64,000 nucleotides of DNA, from NCBI RefSeq assembly GCF_023028345.1, contig NZ_CP095487.1:682001-746000 (forward strand), in the 5' to 3' direction. Of the stretch, positions 25,552 through 34,369 are shown in pieces (position 1 is the stretch's first letter; each line of letters starts with the position of its first letter). The notes under the pieces are model-generated. The model was not told the origin of the DNA, ran no database searches, and saw nothing but the letters and a program-made list of their open reading frames with translations. The position numbers and the translations under genes are program-made. Origin of the DNA: Halorientalis marina. GTDB lineage: Archaea > Halobacteriota > Halobacteria > Halobacteriales > Haloarculaceae.

Positions 25552-26391
25552 ATGAGCGACCTGAACCTCGATCCGACGCAACTGGACCGCTACTCCCGGC
25601 ACATCATCATGGAGGACATCGGGCCGGCGGGACAGAAGGCGCTGCTCGATACCGACGTGCTCGTGGTCGGCGCCGGCGGCCTCGGCTCGCCCGTCGTCCA
25701 GTACCTCGCGGCCGCCGGCGTGGGGACGCTCGGCATCGTCGACGACGACGTCGTCGAGCGGAGCAATCTCCAGCGTCAGATCGTCCACGCCGACGCCGAC
25801 GTGGGCCGGCCCAAGGTCGACTCCGCCGCCGAGTACGTCGCCGACCTCAACCCCGATATCACCGTCGAACCCCACGAGACGCGGCTCGATGCCGACAACG
25901 TCGAATCGATGCTCGCCGAGTACGACTTCGTCGTCGACGCCAGCGACAACTTCGAGACGCGCTTTCTGGTCAACGACGCCTGCACGCTCGCCGGCATCCC
26001 CTTCGCCCACGGCGCGATCTTCCGCTTCGAGGGCCAGATAACCACCTTCACCGGCGAGGACGGCCCCTGCTACCGCTGTCTGTTCCCCGAGGCACCGCCC
26101 GCGGGCACGATCCCCGATTGCTCGGAGGCCGGCGTCCTCGGCGTGCTCCCCGGGACCGTCGGCTGTATCCAGGCCACCGAGGCCGTCAAGTGGATCCTCA
26201 TGGACGCCGGCCTGATCGAGAACGCCGAACTCCTCGACGGCCGGATGGTCTTCTACGACGCGATGGACACCACCTTCGAGGAGATTCCCGTCCGCCAGCG
26301 CCCCGACTGCCCCGTCTGTGGCGACGATCCCGCCATCGCCTCCGTCCACGACGTGGAGTACGTCGACACCTGCGCCATCGCCGCCGACTGA
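25552..26391 (+). CDS. ubaA: UbaA, E1-like SAMP-activating enzyme (ThiF/MoeB family)
   Basis: 279 aa. Nucleotide loop GAGGLGS (residues 40-46), adenylation Arg in NLQRQ, zinc ligands C173/C176 and C253/C256 (CYRC, CPVC), and catalytic Cys C190 in PDCSEAGVLG. UbaA adenylates the C-termini of SAMP proteins for protein conjugation, tRNA thiolation and molybdopterin sulfur transfer. The C-terminal rhodanese domain of eukaryotic Uba4 is absent, as in Haloferax. Located 472 bp before the JAMM gene, which reverses the modification. Confidence 0.93.
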   Translation: MSDLNLDPTQLDRYSRHIIMEDIGPAGQKALLDTDVLVVGAGGLGSPVVQYLAAAGVGTLGIVDDDVVERSNLQRQIVHADADVGRPKVDSAAEYVADLNPDITVEPHETRLDADNVESMLAEYDFVVDASDNFETRFLVNDACTLAGIPFAHGAIFRFEGQITTFTGEDGPCYRCLFPEAPPAGTIPDCSEAGVLGVLPGTVGCIQATEAVKWILMDAGLIENAELLDGRMVFYDAMDTTFEEIPVRQRPDCPVCGDDPAIASVHDVEYVDTCAIAAD

Positions 26392-26489
26392 GCCGCTCGT
26401 CGCACCCTACCCGGCCGCTCCTGTTTTCGTTCGTGAAAATCGGGCGCGTATATTTATGTATCCGATTTCGCTACTGACAGGTATTCCCC

Positions 26490-26861
26490 ATGTCGACGTC
26501 CGCACCACGGTTCCCGCTCCCGACGTTCTCGGTTTCACCCCCGTCGTACACAGATCTCGTCGCCGCGCTGGTGTTCGTCTGGGGCGTCGGCGACGCGGTC
26601 TCGACGCTCGTCGCGCTCGCGCTCACCCGCGACCTCTCGCTGGAGGCGAACCCCCTGGTGCGGGCGCTGCTCGCACAGACGCCGCTTCTCCTGCTCGTCA
26701 TGAAGGCCGCGGTCGCACTGGTCGTCGGCGTCGCGCTGTTGCGGTGGCGCGACCCCATCCAGTCGGTCCCGCTGTGGCGCCCCTGGATGGTCGGCGTCCT
26801 CGGCCTCGGCACCGCCATCGTCGTCTCGAACCTCTACGTCGGCCTCGTCGCAGTGCTGTGA
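26490..26861 (+). CDS. small membrane protein between ubaA and the JAMM gene (DUF5658-like)
   Basis: 123 aa with four predicted helices (TDLVAALVFVWGVGDAVSTL; ALLAQTPLLLLVMKAAVALV; VGVALL; WMVGVLGLGTAIVVSNLYVG). The acidic-Asn-Pro element LEANPLVRAL after the first helix resembles DUF5658 proteins. That assignment is tentative. An AT-rich element GTATATTTAT near 26448-26457 is a good TATA box. Function unknown. Confidence 0.75.
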   Translation: MSTSAPRFPLPTFSVSPPSYTDLVAALVFVWGVGDAVSTLVALALTRDLSLEANPLVRALLAQTPLLLLVMKAAVALVVGVALLRWRDPIQSVPLWRPWMVGVLGLGTAIVVSNLYVGLVAVL

Positions 26862-26862
26862 G

Positions 26863-27273
26863 TCAGGCGACGCCGACGGCTTCTCGCGCGAACCGCTCGC
26901 CCGTCCAGCGCCAGGCTCCAACGACGGGCTCCGCACCGGCGAGGTCGACGATGACGTAGGCGTACCCTGCCCACGTCGCCTGCGCCGCGTCGGTCTCGCT
27001 CGGCCGGGGCGGCCCCGCCGGGTGTGAGTGGTAGAACCCGACCACGTCCAGCCCCTCGTCCTCGATTCCCTCCATCAGCGCGAATTGTTCCGTGGGGGTG
27101 AGTTCGTACCGGGTCCGCGGGGTCGCGGCCGCGTTCTCCGCCCGTCGGGCGACCGTCGCGTGGCTCTCGTCGGCATCGTGTGTCCCGCCGAGCACGCCAC
27201 AGACCTCCGCGGGTGCACCCTCGCGGGCGTGAGCGACCAGTTCGTCGTAGACCGCCCGATCCACCGTGAGCAT
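26863..27273 (-). CDS. JAMM/MPN+ metalloprotease, probable desampylase
   Basis: 136 aa, a bare MPN domain. The full JAMM zinc motif is present: E23, then H82-x-H84-x7-S92-x2-D95 (FYHSHPAGPPRPSETD). In Haloferax, HvJAMM1 cleaves SAMP isopeptide bonds. Length and motif fit that enzyme. The start abuts the stop of the gene encoded upstream (corrinoid-binding protein), so the two may be co-transcribed. Confidence 0.9.
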   Translation of the reverse strand: MLTVDRAVYDELVAHAREGAPAEVCGVLGGTHDADESHATVARRAENAAATPRTRYELTPTEQFALMEGIEDEGLDVVGFYHSHPAGPPRPSETDAAQATWAGYAYVIVDLAGAEPVVGAWRWTGERFAREAVGVA

Positions 27274-28209
27274 CTACGCGACGACCTCGGCGAACGGGCG
27301 GGCGATCTCCGCCGGCGGGGCGTCGAACGCCTCGGGGTGGAGCAGGCCTGCCAGGTGCTCCAGCGTGTCCACGAGCCGCGGCCCCGGGCGGTTCACGTAG
27401 TGGTGCCCGTCCATCGCGTACGCGCGTCCCTCGGCGACGGCCGTCAGTTCCGCCCACCCCTCGCGGTCGGTGAGATCGGCGCGGTTCTCGGCGGTCTGGT
27501 CGAGTCCGAACCCACAGGGTGCGGCCACGAGGACCTCGGGGTCGTACTCGCGGACCGTCGTCCACTCGTGGGGTTCCGAGCGGGCGCCGGGGTCGGCCAT
27601 ACCGTACTCCCCGCCGGCCATCCGCACCATCTCGGGGATCCAGTGGCCGGCGACCATCACGGGATCCAGCCAGTCCAGCACGGCCACGCGGGGGCGGTCC
27701 TCGACCTGTGTTCGCACCGTTTGCTCGACCGCCTCGACGCGCGCCCGGAGGTCGGCGACCACCTCCCGGGCCCGCTCGCTCCGGCCGACCGCGTCCCCGA
27801 TCCGCTCGATGTCGGTGAAGACGTCCGCCAGGCTGTGGGGGTCGGTCGTCAGGACCGCCGCGTCCAGTCCCAGGCGGTCGACTGCCGCCTCGACCAGCAC
27901 CTCGTCGACCGCGCACACGTCACAGATGCCCTGCGAGACGATCAGGTCCGGGTCCAGCATGGCGAGCGTCTTGTCGTCGATCTCGTAGACGCCCGTTCCC
28001 TCGGCCTCGGCCGCCGCCACCTGGTCGTTTATCTCGCCGCTCGACGCCTCGGGGTCGACCCGCGAGCGGTTCACGGCCGGCTGCTCGGCGGCCTCGGGCG
28101 GGTAGTCACACTCGTGGGAGACGCCGACGGGTTCCAGCCCGAGGGCGTAGACGATCTCCGTCGCCGACGGCAGGAGCGTGACGACCCGGGGGTCGGTGTT
28201 CGGTGCCAT
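27274..28209 (-). CDS. cobalamin/corrinoid-binding protein (BtuF-like, no signal peptide)
   Basis: 311 aa. Periplasmic-binding-protein class III fold (PRVVTLLPSATEIVYALGLE; DLIVSQGICDVCAV; VAVLDWLDPVMVAGHWIPEM). The segment VSHECDYPPEA is typical of the haloarchaeal protein annotated as cobalamin-binding. No Tat/Sec signal or lipobox is visible, so it probably stays in the cytosol rather than feeding a BtuCD importer. No importer genes are adjacent. Abuts the JAMM gene. Confidence 0.83.
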   Translation of the reverse strand: MAPNTDPRVVTLLPSATEIVYALGLEPVGVSHECDYPPEAAEQPAVNRSRVDPEASSGEINDQVAAAEAEGTGVYEIDDKTLAMLDPDLIVSQGICDVCAVDEVLVEAAVDRLGLDAAVLTTDPHSLADVFTDIERIGDAVGRSERAREVVADLRARVEAVEQTVRTQVEDRPRVAVLDWLDPVMVAGHWIPEMVRMAGGEYGMADPGARSEPHEWTTVREYDPEVLVAAPCGFGLDQTAENRADLTDREGWAELTAVAEGRAYAMDGHHYVNRPGPRLVDTLEHLAGLLHPEAFDAPPAEIARPFAEVVA

Positions 28210-28349
28210 CCCCTCCGTCTAGGGCGGACTGCCGGATGAATCTGTGGGGGCCGCGTGGCCGGAACCGCCCAATCGCCTCCGGCGGCACACACGTCGTCGG
28301 CCGCTGTCGCATCAGAGACGGTTTAGGCCTCGACTCCCTACCGCCGCCC

Positions 28350-28955
28350 ATGCCAGCGACCGAATCGGGGACCTACCGAGTGTTGCCCGGGACCCGGGAG
28401 ACCGGGGACCTGACGCTCCTCGAACGGGGGACCGAGGAGCCGATCTACGTCCGGGCCGACGGCTACGACGACGCCCTCCAGGCGACCGTCGACGACCTCG
28501 ACCCCGGGAACCTGATCGCGGCCACCGTCGAGTGGCCCGCCGAGGGTCGGCCCGCCCTGACCGAGGTGGCAGTCGAGACCGAGACCGTCTTCGAGTTCGT
28601 CGACGACGCCGACCACGTCTTCGACCAGGCCGAACGCACCTTCGAGCAGGGGCTCCGCGAGGGGACGCCCATCGCCGCGAACACCACCTACAGCACCGAC
28701 GGCGAACCCAACGGCGCGCTCTACACCTTCGCCAAACAGGACGGCGAGAAGGACATCTTCGCGGAACTCCGGGACGGCCGAATGACCCTCGAACCCATGA
28801 TCGACCGCCTCGGCGACGGCGACGCCGAACCGCCCTACGAGGTGTTCGTCATCCGCCCCGTCGAGGCCCGCTTCGTCATCGTCTTTCTCACCGTCGAACC
28901 GGAGAGCCTCCTGCCAAACACCATCCGCGACGAGTACGACCGCCCGCGGGTCTGA
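28350..28955 (+). CDS. conserved haloarchaeal protein (DUF6663-like)
   Basis: 201 aa, starting MPATESGTYRVLPGTRETGD. The N-terminal third is beta-rich, and the C-terminal two thirds mix helices and strands. Soluble and acidic with no catalytic motif I recognise. ATG 28350 sits about 28 bp after GGTTTAGG, a weak TATA-like element. The family name is tentative and the function unknown. Confidence 0.75.
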   Translation: MPATESGTYRVLPGTRETGDLTLLERGTEEPIYVRADGYDDALQATVDDLDPGNLIAATVEWPAEGRPALTEVAVETETVFEFVDDADHVFDQAERTFEQGLREGTPIAANTTYSTDGEPNGALYTFAKQDGEKDIFAELRDGRMTLEPMIDRLGDGDAEPPYEVFVIRPVEARFVIVFLTVEPESLLPNTIRDEYDRPRV

Positions 28956-29034
28956 CGGCCACGCCGCTCGTCGCCCGTCGCGACGGCACTCACCCGCCCC
29001 AAAGACCAAGCGCCACGGTACCCTATCCCGTGCC

Positions 29035-29385
29035 GTGACACCCCCCGACGACCTCGCCGAGCGCATCGAGAACCGGCTGATGAGCCACGGCGTCTACATC
29101 CGGGACCTCGATTCCGGCGACGACCGCCTCGACGTCACCTACGAGACCGTCCACGCCGAGGAAAGTGTCCCACACACCGACATCGGCCGCGTCATCAATC
29201 TCCTGCGGGAGTTCCGCGACGAGGGGTGGGAGCCGGTCGCCGTCCACGGAACCGCCACCGACCTGGAGGGCGAGGAACTCGGCACCTGGCACGCCGAGGC
29301 CGCGTGGTTCCACGACCTCGCCGCCGACGAGATCACGGAGACGGAGTTCTCCCAGCGCGTCCTCGACACCATCGAGGAGGCGTAG
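29035..29385 (+). CDS. conserved haloarchaeal protein, function unknown
   Basis: 116 aa from GTG 29035 (MTPPDDLAERIENRLMSHGV). Compact alpha/beta protein with DIGRVINLLREFRDEGWEPV and a conserved-looking WHAEAAWFHDL segment. No signal, membrane helix or metal motif. Part of a run of same-strand small genes (28.3-30 kb) ending at the ABC transporter. Confidence 0.72.
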   Translation: MTPPDDLAERIENRLMSHGVYIRDLDSGDDRLDVTYETVHAEESVPHTDIGRVINLLREFRDEGWEPVAVHGTATDLEGEELGTWHAEAAWFHDLAADEITETEFSQRVLDTIEEA

Positions 29386-29520
29386 GACGGGGCCGAATCG
29401 GGAGGCCGAGAGATAGGGCTGAACCGGGGCCGGAGCGGGGGCCGAACCGGTCGGGAACGGGGGCGGTGACCGAAGGGGTGAGGGGGAACGCTTACCTTCC
29501 CCCGCCACCCGCCGGCGGGT

Positions 29521-29964
29521 ATGGACGAGCGCGACCTCCCCACGATCTGGGAGAACCGCATCCGCTTCGAGGAGACGGACATGCAGGGTGTCGTCTTCTA
29601 CGCCAACTACGTCACCTTCCAGGACGAGACCACCTCGCAGTTCTTCCGCGAGATTGACTACGGCTACGACGAAATCGAGGACGCCGGCTGGGACGTCCAC
29701 GTCGTCAACGTCGACATCGACTACCGCGGGCAGGCCGGCTTCGGCGACGAACTTGAACACGGGTATCGCGTCGCCACCATCGGCGAATCGAGCATGACCT
29801 CCGAGTACGTCGGCCGGCTGAAAGACGACGGCACCGTCCTCACCGAGGGGACGGTCACCCACGTCGCCGTCGACGGCGAAACCGGCGAGCCCACACGCAT
29901 CCCCGACGCGTTCCGCGAGGCCGTCCGCGAGTTCCAGGACGAACCGCCAGAGACGGCGGACTGA
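29521..29964 (+). CDS. hotdog-fold acyl-CoA thioesterase
   Basis: 147 aa, 4HBT/YbgC-type hotdog. The diagnostic start RFEETDMQGVVFYANYVTFQ contains the catalytic Asp and the Gly-Val-Val-(F/Y)-(Y/H)-A-N-Y block. The second half (VNVDIDYRGQAGFGDELEH) completes the fold. Hydrolyses acyl-CoA; chain specificity unknown. Converges on the ABC permease with 17 bp between stops. Confidence 0.88.
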   Translation: MDERDLPTIWENRIRFEETDMQGVVFYANYVTFQDETTSQFFREIDYGYDEIEDAGWDVHVVNVDIDYRGQAGFGDELEHGYRVATIGESSMTSEYVGRLKDDGTVLTEGTVTHVAVDGETGEPTRIPDAFREAVREFQDEPPETAD

Positions 29965-29981
29965 CCCGCCGGCACCGTCTC

Positions 29982-31220
29982 TCAGAGGTCTCGCCAGTCG
30001 GTCACGACGACCGCGAGACCGACACAGACGACCGCCAGTCCGCCCATGACCGCGAAGGGAACGCCGATTCCGTCGGTCGTCTCCAGTATCAGCAACCGAT
30101 GCAGACCGCGGTGGAAGTGATACAGCGGCACGAGCCGTCCGACGGTCTGGAGAGCGGCCGGCATCACGTCGAGTTCCCAGAACACGCCCGAGAGGAACAT
30201 CGTCGGGAAGGCGATGGCACCGCCGAGGCTCGTCGCCGCGTCCGGGTCCGGGATGAGGCTCCCGAGCGCGACGCCGAGCCCGGTGAACCCGACAGCACCC
30301 ACAACGACCAGTGCGAACGCCAGCGGGCCGGGAACTGCCGTGACGCCGAACAACAGCCACGCCACGACCACCATGACGACGGTGAGCAGGACCGCGAGCA
30401 GCGACTGGTGAACGACCGTCGCGAGTATCCAGTCCCGCTTCCGGAGCGGCGTCGCGGCCAGTCGCTTGAGCGTCCCCGCGTTCTCGAACCGCGCGACGAC
30501 GGCCGGCACCGTCATGACGCCGTTGATCAGGACGACCGCCGCGATGAACGCCGGCAGGTAGTAGGCAGCCGCCGGCCGATCCGCCCCGGCGAACCCGCTC
30601 TCGTTCATCGTCACCGTCGGCTCGTCCACGCCGAGCGCCCGCTGATTGAACCGGAAAACGACGCTCTCGACGATCCCGCCAACCGTCGCTGCGGACTCGT
30701 CGCCGGGCGCCGTCAGATACGTCACCGCGACCGGCTCGGTCCCCGCCGTCGTGTTCCGCGCCTGCCCCAGCCCCTCCCTGACCTGTGCCTGCTGTGAGTC
30801 GTTCAGCCGGCCGCTCACCCGGTCGACGGTGTCGGCGATCACCGCCGTCCGGACCTGTAGACTCCGGTTTCGCACCCGGTCCGCGAACCCCTCGGGGATC
30901 ACCAGCACCCGGCTCGCGTCCCCCGCGTCGCCGGACTCGCGCCACGCCGTGAGGTTCCGGTCGGGTGCGACGGGGCGTACATCGAGCACGTCGACGTCTT
31001 CCAGGCCCTCGACGAACGTCGCCGAGAGGTTCGTCGGCTCGCCGTCCGGTCCCACGTCCCGGTTCTGGACGGCGAGCGTGAACTCGGGGCTGCCACCCCC
31101 GAAGGCCGTGCTGAAGATCACGAGGAGGATGATCGGGAAGAGGAGGGCGAAAAACACCGCCTCACGGCTCCGCAGCCAGCTCTTCGAGAGCGCGACGACG
31201 AGGCTCGCGACGCGTCTCAC
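29982..31220 (-). CDS. ABC-2 type transporter permease
   Basis: 412 aa. One N-terminal helix (AVFFALLFPIILLVIFSTAF), a large external domain of about 170 residues, then five C-terminal helices with LKRLAATPLRKRDWILATVV, the conserved ABC-2 loop. This DrrB/YhgE-like layout belongs to exporters. Overlaps the upstream ATPase gene by 4 bp, so the pair forms a complete exporter operon. Cargo unknown (drug, lipid or polysaccharide). Confidence 0.9.
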   Translation of the reverse strand: MRRVASLVVALSKSWLRSREAVFFALLFPIILLVIFSTAFGGGSPEFTLAVQNRDVGPDGEPTNLSATFVEGLEDVDVLDVRPVAPDRNLTAWRESGDAGDASRVLVIPEGFADRVRNRSLQVRTAVIADTVDRVSGRLNDSQQAQVREGLGQARNTTAGTEPVAVTYLTAPGDESAATVGGIVESVVFRFNQRALGVDEPTVTMNESGFAGADRPAAAYYLPAFIAAVVLINGVMTVPAVVARFENAGTLKRLAATPLRKRDWILATVVHQSLLAVLLTVVMVVVAWLLFGVTAVPGPLAFALVVVGAVGFTGLGVALGSLIPDPDAATSLGGAIAFPTMFLSGVFWELDVMPAALQTVGRLVPLYHFHRGLHRLLILETTDGIGVPFAVMGGLAVVCVGLAVVVTDWRDL

Positions 31221-32182
31221 GCCAGGTCACCGCCCGCGTCGAGCGTGCCGCCCGCGAGTCGCAGGAACACGTCCGCCATCCCCGCACTGACGAGGTCGAT
31301 GGACCGACTCCCCGGGAGGTCGTGGAGCCGCCCGAACGCCGCCTGTGCGCGCGAGCGGTCGTCGAACAGGCCGACGAGGTCGTCCGTCTCGTTCCGGTAT
31401 ACCTCCGTCGCGGCCGACCGGAGCGCGGTTTCGACGGCCTCGGCGGCCGACGCCGACGCGTCCCGCGCGACGCTCACGACGAGCTTGACGTCGCCGCCGT
31501 AGGCGTCGACGAGTTCCGAGACGGTGTCGACCGCCACGACCGCCCCGTCGACCAGCAGCGCCGTCCGGTCGGCGAGTTCCTCGACTTCCTCCATGTAGTG
31601 GGTCGTCAGGACGACGGTCGTCCCGCCGTCCGCGAGCCGCTCGATCTGGGTCCACGTCGTCCGCCGGGCCGCGGGGTCGAGCCCCGTCGTCGGTTCGTCG
31701 AGAAAGAGCACCTCGGGATCGCTCACGATCGCCATCGCCAGCCCGGTCCGTTGCTGGTAGCCCCCGGACAGCGCGTCGAAACGAGTGTCCGCGTACTCGG
31801 TGAGGTCGAGCCGGTCGAGGACCGACTCGACGGCCAGCCCATCGTCGTACAACTGCCGCGTCAGCGCGACGTTCTCCCGGACCGTGAGCCGGTCGAACGC
31901 CCGAAACGACTGCGGCAGGACGCCGATCCGTTCCTTGATGGCGTGGGCGTCCGTCGCGATGTCGTACCCGAGGACCGTCGCCGATCCGCCCGTCGGCGTC
32001 CGCAGACATTCGAGCATCTCGACGAGCGTGGTCTTGCCCGCCCCGTTCGGCCCGACGACCGCGAATATTTCCTCGTGCCCGATGGTGAACGTTACCTCGT
32101 CGACTGCGACCGTCCCGTCGTACACCTTCTCGAGACCCTCGAGCGCAATCGCGGCCTCGCCGTCCGTACCCTGTCGGTGCAT
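31217..32182 (-). CDS. ABC transporter ATP-binding protein (DrrA-like)
   Basis: 321 aa. Walker A GPNGAGKTT, Q-loop LPQSF, signature LSGGYQQRTG, Walker B VLFLDEPTTGLDP and switch His in LTTHYMEE. The C-terminal extension of about 90 residues after the cassette is typical of DrrA/CcmA-type exporters. Works with the permease encoded immediately downstream. Confidence 0.95.
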   Translation of the reverse strand: MHRQGTDGEAAIALEGLEKVYDGTVAVDEVTFTIGHEEIFAVVGPNGAGKTTLVEMLECLRTPTGGSATVLGYDIATDAHAIKERIGVLPQSFRAFDRLTVRENVALTRQLYDDGLAVESVLDRLDLTEYADTRFDALSGGYQQRTGLAMAIVSDPEVLFLDEPTTGLDPAARRTTWTQIERLADGGTTVVLTTHYMEEVEELADRTALLVDGAVVAVDTVSELVDAYGGDVKLVVSVARDASASAAEAVETALRSAATEVYRNETDDLVGLFDDRSRAQAAFGRLHDLPGSRSIDLVSAGMADVFLRLAGGTLDAGGDLA

Positions 32183-32479
32183 CGGGAACCCTCGTGGAGC
32201 CGACGCCGCGGCCGTCGACCGCTATCGTACCGACAATCGACACATCAGCTACATATCGGTTTCGGTGGCCCCAGTACCGGTGACGAACGCTCGGACGCAC
32301 GAGCGGTGGCCGAGTGCGACCGCGCCGCACACGGTGACCGTCGGGCAACGGACGAGGGGAGAGCCCGGGACGCCCATCGCCGTCCCCACGACGACCGCGA
32401 TATCGCCGAGCGACGTGGGAACCGGACCGGAACTCCCTCGCAGGGCCGACGAGCGTCTTCCGCCGGCCGAAGGGGCGGT
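32183..32479. other. intergenic stretch upstream of the ABC operon
   Basis: About 300 bp with no convincing gene. It must hold the ABC operon promoter (minus strand); CGATATGTAGC near 32255 is a possible TATA box. A 67-codon frame from GTG 32280 on + lacks halophilic composition and was not accepted. Confidence 0.5.
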
Positions 32480-33106
32480 CTAGCACACCGGCTTCGGGTC
32501 GATCCCGAGGGCGTCGAGCGTGTCGGCGTAGGCCGCGTAGGCCGCGTCGACGACCGCGACCGCGGCGGTCTCCGCTTCGTCCCAGTCGGCGTCGTCGGCA
32601 CAGACCGAATCGAGGACGGCCGCGGCCTCGTCGGTCCGGTTTTTCGCCGCCGTTCGGACGTCCCGTAGCAGGTCGGCCCGCCGCTCGTCGGCCTCGTTGA
32701 CGAAGAAATTCACCGCCTGGAGGAGCGTGCGCTCGGCCACGAGTGCCTCGCCGACGAGGGCACCCACCCGCGCCGGCGGCTCCTCGAACTCCCCGAGGGC
32801 GGCCACGACCGCCGGCGGCTCACCGGTCGGCTCGCCGTCCATCGCTGCCGTTACCCGGCCGTACTCCTCGTCGGCGGCCTCGGCGGTCGCGGCGAACAGC
32901 GCCGTCGCGTCCGCGTCGTCGGTCGTCTCGGCCCACTCCTCGCAGGTCTCTCGCAGTCCCGCGAGGGTCGCGGCGACGTGTTCGAGGACCGGGTCGGCCG
33001 CGAGATCCGCGTCCGTCGCCGCGATCATCGCCTTGTCCGAGCCCAGTCGGTCGAGTTCCGTTCGTTCGTCCTCCCGGACTCCGTCGACCAGCGTCGGTCC
33101 GTTCAT
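32480..33106 (-). CDS. helical haloarchaeal protein of ferritin/rubrerythrin-like layout, function unknown
   Basis: 208 aa, acidic and all-helical, starting MNGPTLVDGVREDERTELDR with the element LGSDKAMIAATDADL. Related haloarchaeal proteins are sometimes labelled transcription antitermination protein, but I see no NusB/NusG features. Four long helices with scattered Glu suggest a ferritin-like bundle, though the ExxH iron ligands are not evident. Treat as unknown. Confidence 0.7.
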   Translation of the reverse strand: MNGPTLVDGVREDERTELDRLGSDKAMIAATDADLAADPVLEHVAATLAGLRETCEEWAETTDDADATALFAATAEAADEEYGRVTAAMDGEPTGEPPAVVAALGEFEEPPARVGALVGEALVAERTLLQAVNFFVNEADERRADLLRDVRTAAKNRTDEAAAVLDSVCADDADWDEAETAAVAVVDAAYAAYADTLDALGIDPKPVC

Positions 33107-33189
33107 GCCAGGTCGTTCGACCGCGGGTGGCTTATCTCTCCCGCCGCGGCGCCCGCCGTTTTATCCCCGCCGGGAGCCTACTGGCGGGC

Positions 33190-34368
33190 ATGACCGACTA
33201 CCGCGACCCCGAGGGCGAGGTCGCGTCGCTCTCGCCGGACGCGCTCGCCGACCGGTTGGCCGCCGGCGAACCGGTCCGGGTACTCGACGTGCGAAACCGC
33301 GACGAGTTCGAGGCCTGGCACGTCGAGGGCCCGAGCGTCACGACCACCCTCGTCCCATACATGAAGTGGGTCCAGGCCGACGCCACCGACTCGGTGGCCG
33401 ACCGCGCCGCCGACGTCGACGGTGAGGGACCGATCCTCGTCGTCTGTGCCCGCGGCGAGGCCAGCGCCTACGTCGCCGACCTGCTCGACCGCGCCGGCCA
33501 CGACGCTACAAACCTCGACGGTGGCATGGAGGCCTGGGCCCGCGTCTCTCGGACCGCCGAACTCGCCACCGACCCGGCGACAGTCGTCCAGTATCGCCGC
33601 CCGTCGACTGGCTGTCTCGGCTACCTCGTCGTCGCCGGGGACGAGGCCGTCGTCGTCGATCCGCTCCGGGCGTTCGTCGACCGCTACGTCGACGACGCCG
33701 CGACCCGCGGGGCCGAGATCACCACCGTCGTCGACACGCACGTCCACGCCGACCACGTCAGCGGCCTGCGCGAACTCGCCGACCGCACCGGCGCGACGCC
33801 GGTCGTGCCCCGCATGAGCATCGAACGCGGCGTCACCTACGACGCCGAGCCGATCATCCACGGCGAGGAGCTCGCCGTCGGCGACACCGCCATGGAAGCC
33901 ATCCATCTCCCCGGCCACACGACGGGGATGACGGCGTTCCTGCTCGACGGCCTTTTGCTCGCGGGTGACAGTCTGTTCGTCGAGAGCGTCGCCCGCCCCG
34001 ACCTGGAGGAGGGGGCCGACGGCGCGCCCGCGCTCGCGGCCCAGCTCTACGAGTCCCTGACCGCCCGGCTGGCGGACCTCCCCGACGAGACGCTGGTCGC
34101 GCCCGGCCACTACAGCCCGGACGCGACCCCCCGCGAGGACGGTGCCTACGCCGCTCCGCTTGGCGACCTCCGGGACCGACTCGCCGTCTTCTCGATGGAC
34201 CGCCAGTCGTTCACCGGCCGGATCGTGATGGACACGCCCGACCGGCCCGCGAACTTCCAGCGGATCGTCGCCATCAACCTCGGGCTGGAGGACGCCGACG
34301 ACGAGGACGCCTTCGAGCTGGAACTCGGGCCGAACAACTGCGCCGCCAGCCCCGACCTCGCGGACTGA
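33190..34368 (+). CDS. rhodanese-metallo-beta-lactamase fusion (persulfide dioxygenase-like)
   Basis: 392 aa. Residues 1-125 are a rhodanese domain with active Cys in VCARGEAS. Residues about 130-340 are an MBL domain of glyoxalase II/ETHE1 type with THVHADHVSG, a His in LPGHTTG, Asp in LLAGDSLF and His in APGHYSP. Such fusions oxidise or transfer persulfide sulfur. The domain order here (rhodanese first) is the reverse of common bacterial fusions. Next gene starts 1 bp after the stop. Confidence 0.9.
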   Translation: MTDYRDPEGEVASLSPDALADRLAAGEPVRVLDVRNRDEFEAWHVEGPSVTTTLVPYMKWVQADATDSVADRAADVDGEGPILVVCARGEASAYVADLLDRAGHDATNLDGGMEAWARVSRTAELATDPATVVQYRRPSTGCLGYLVVAGDEAVVVDPLRAFVDRYVDDAATRGAEITTVVDTHVHADHVSGLRELADRTGATPVVPRMSIERGVTYDAEPIIHGEELAVGDTAMEAIHLPGHTTGMTAFLLDGLLLAGDSLFVESVARPDLEEGADGAPALAAQLYESLTARLADLPDETLVAPGHYSPDATPREDGAYAAPLGDLRDRLAVFSMDRQSFTGRIVMDTPDRPANFQRIVAINLGLEDADDEDAFELELGPNNCAASPDLAD

Positions 34369-34369
34369 C

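Noticed and set aside
32280..32483. Possible 67-aa gene between the ABC operon and the ferritin-like gene
   Set aside because: Pro/Arg/Thr-rich without acidic bias, no upstream TATA, no family resemblance; it overlaps the neighbouring stop by chance.
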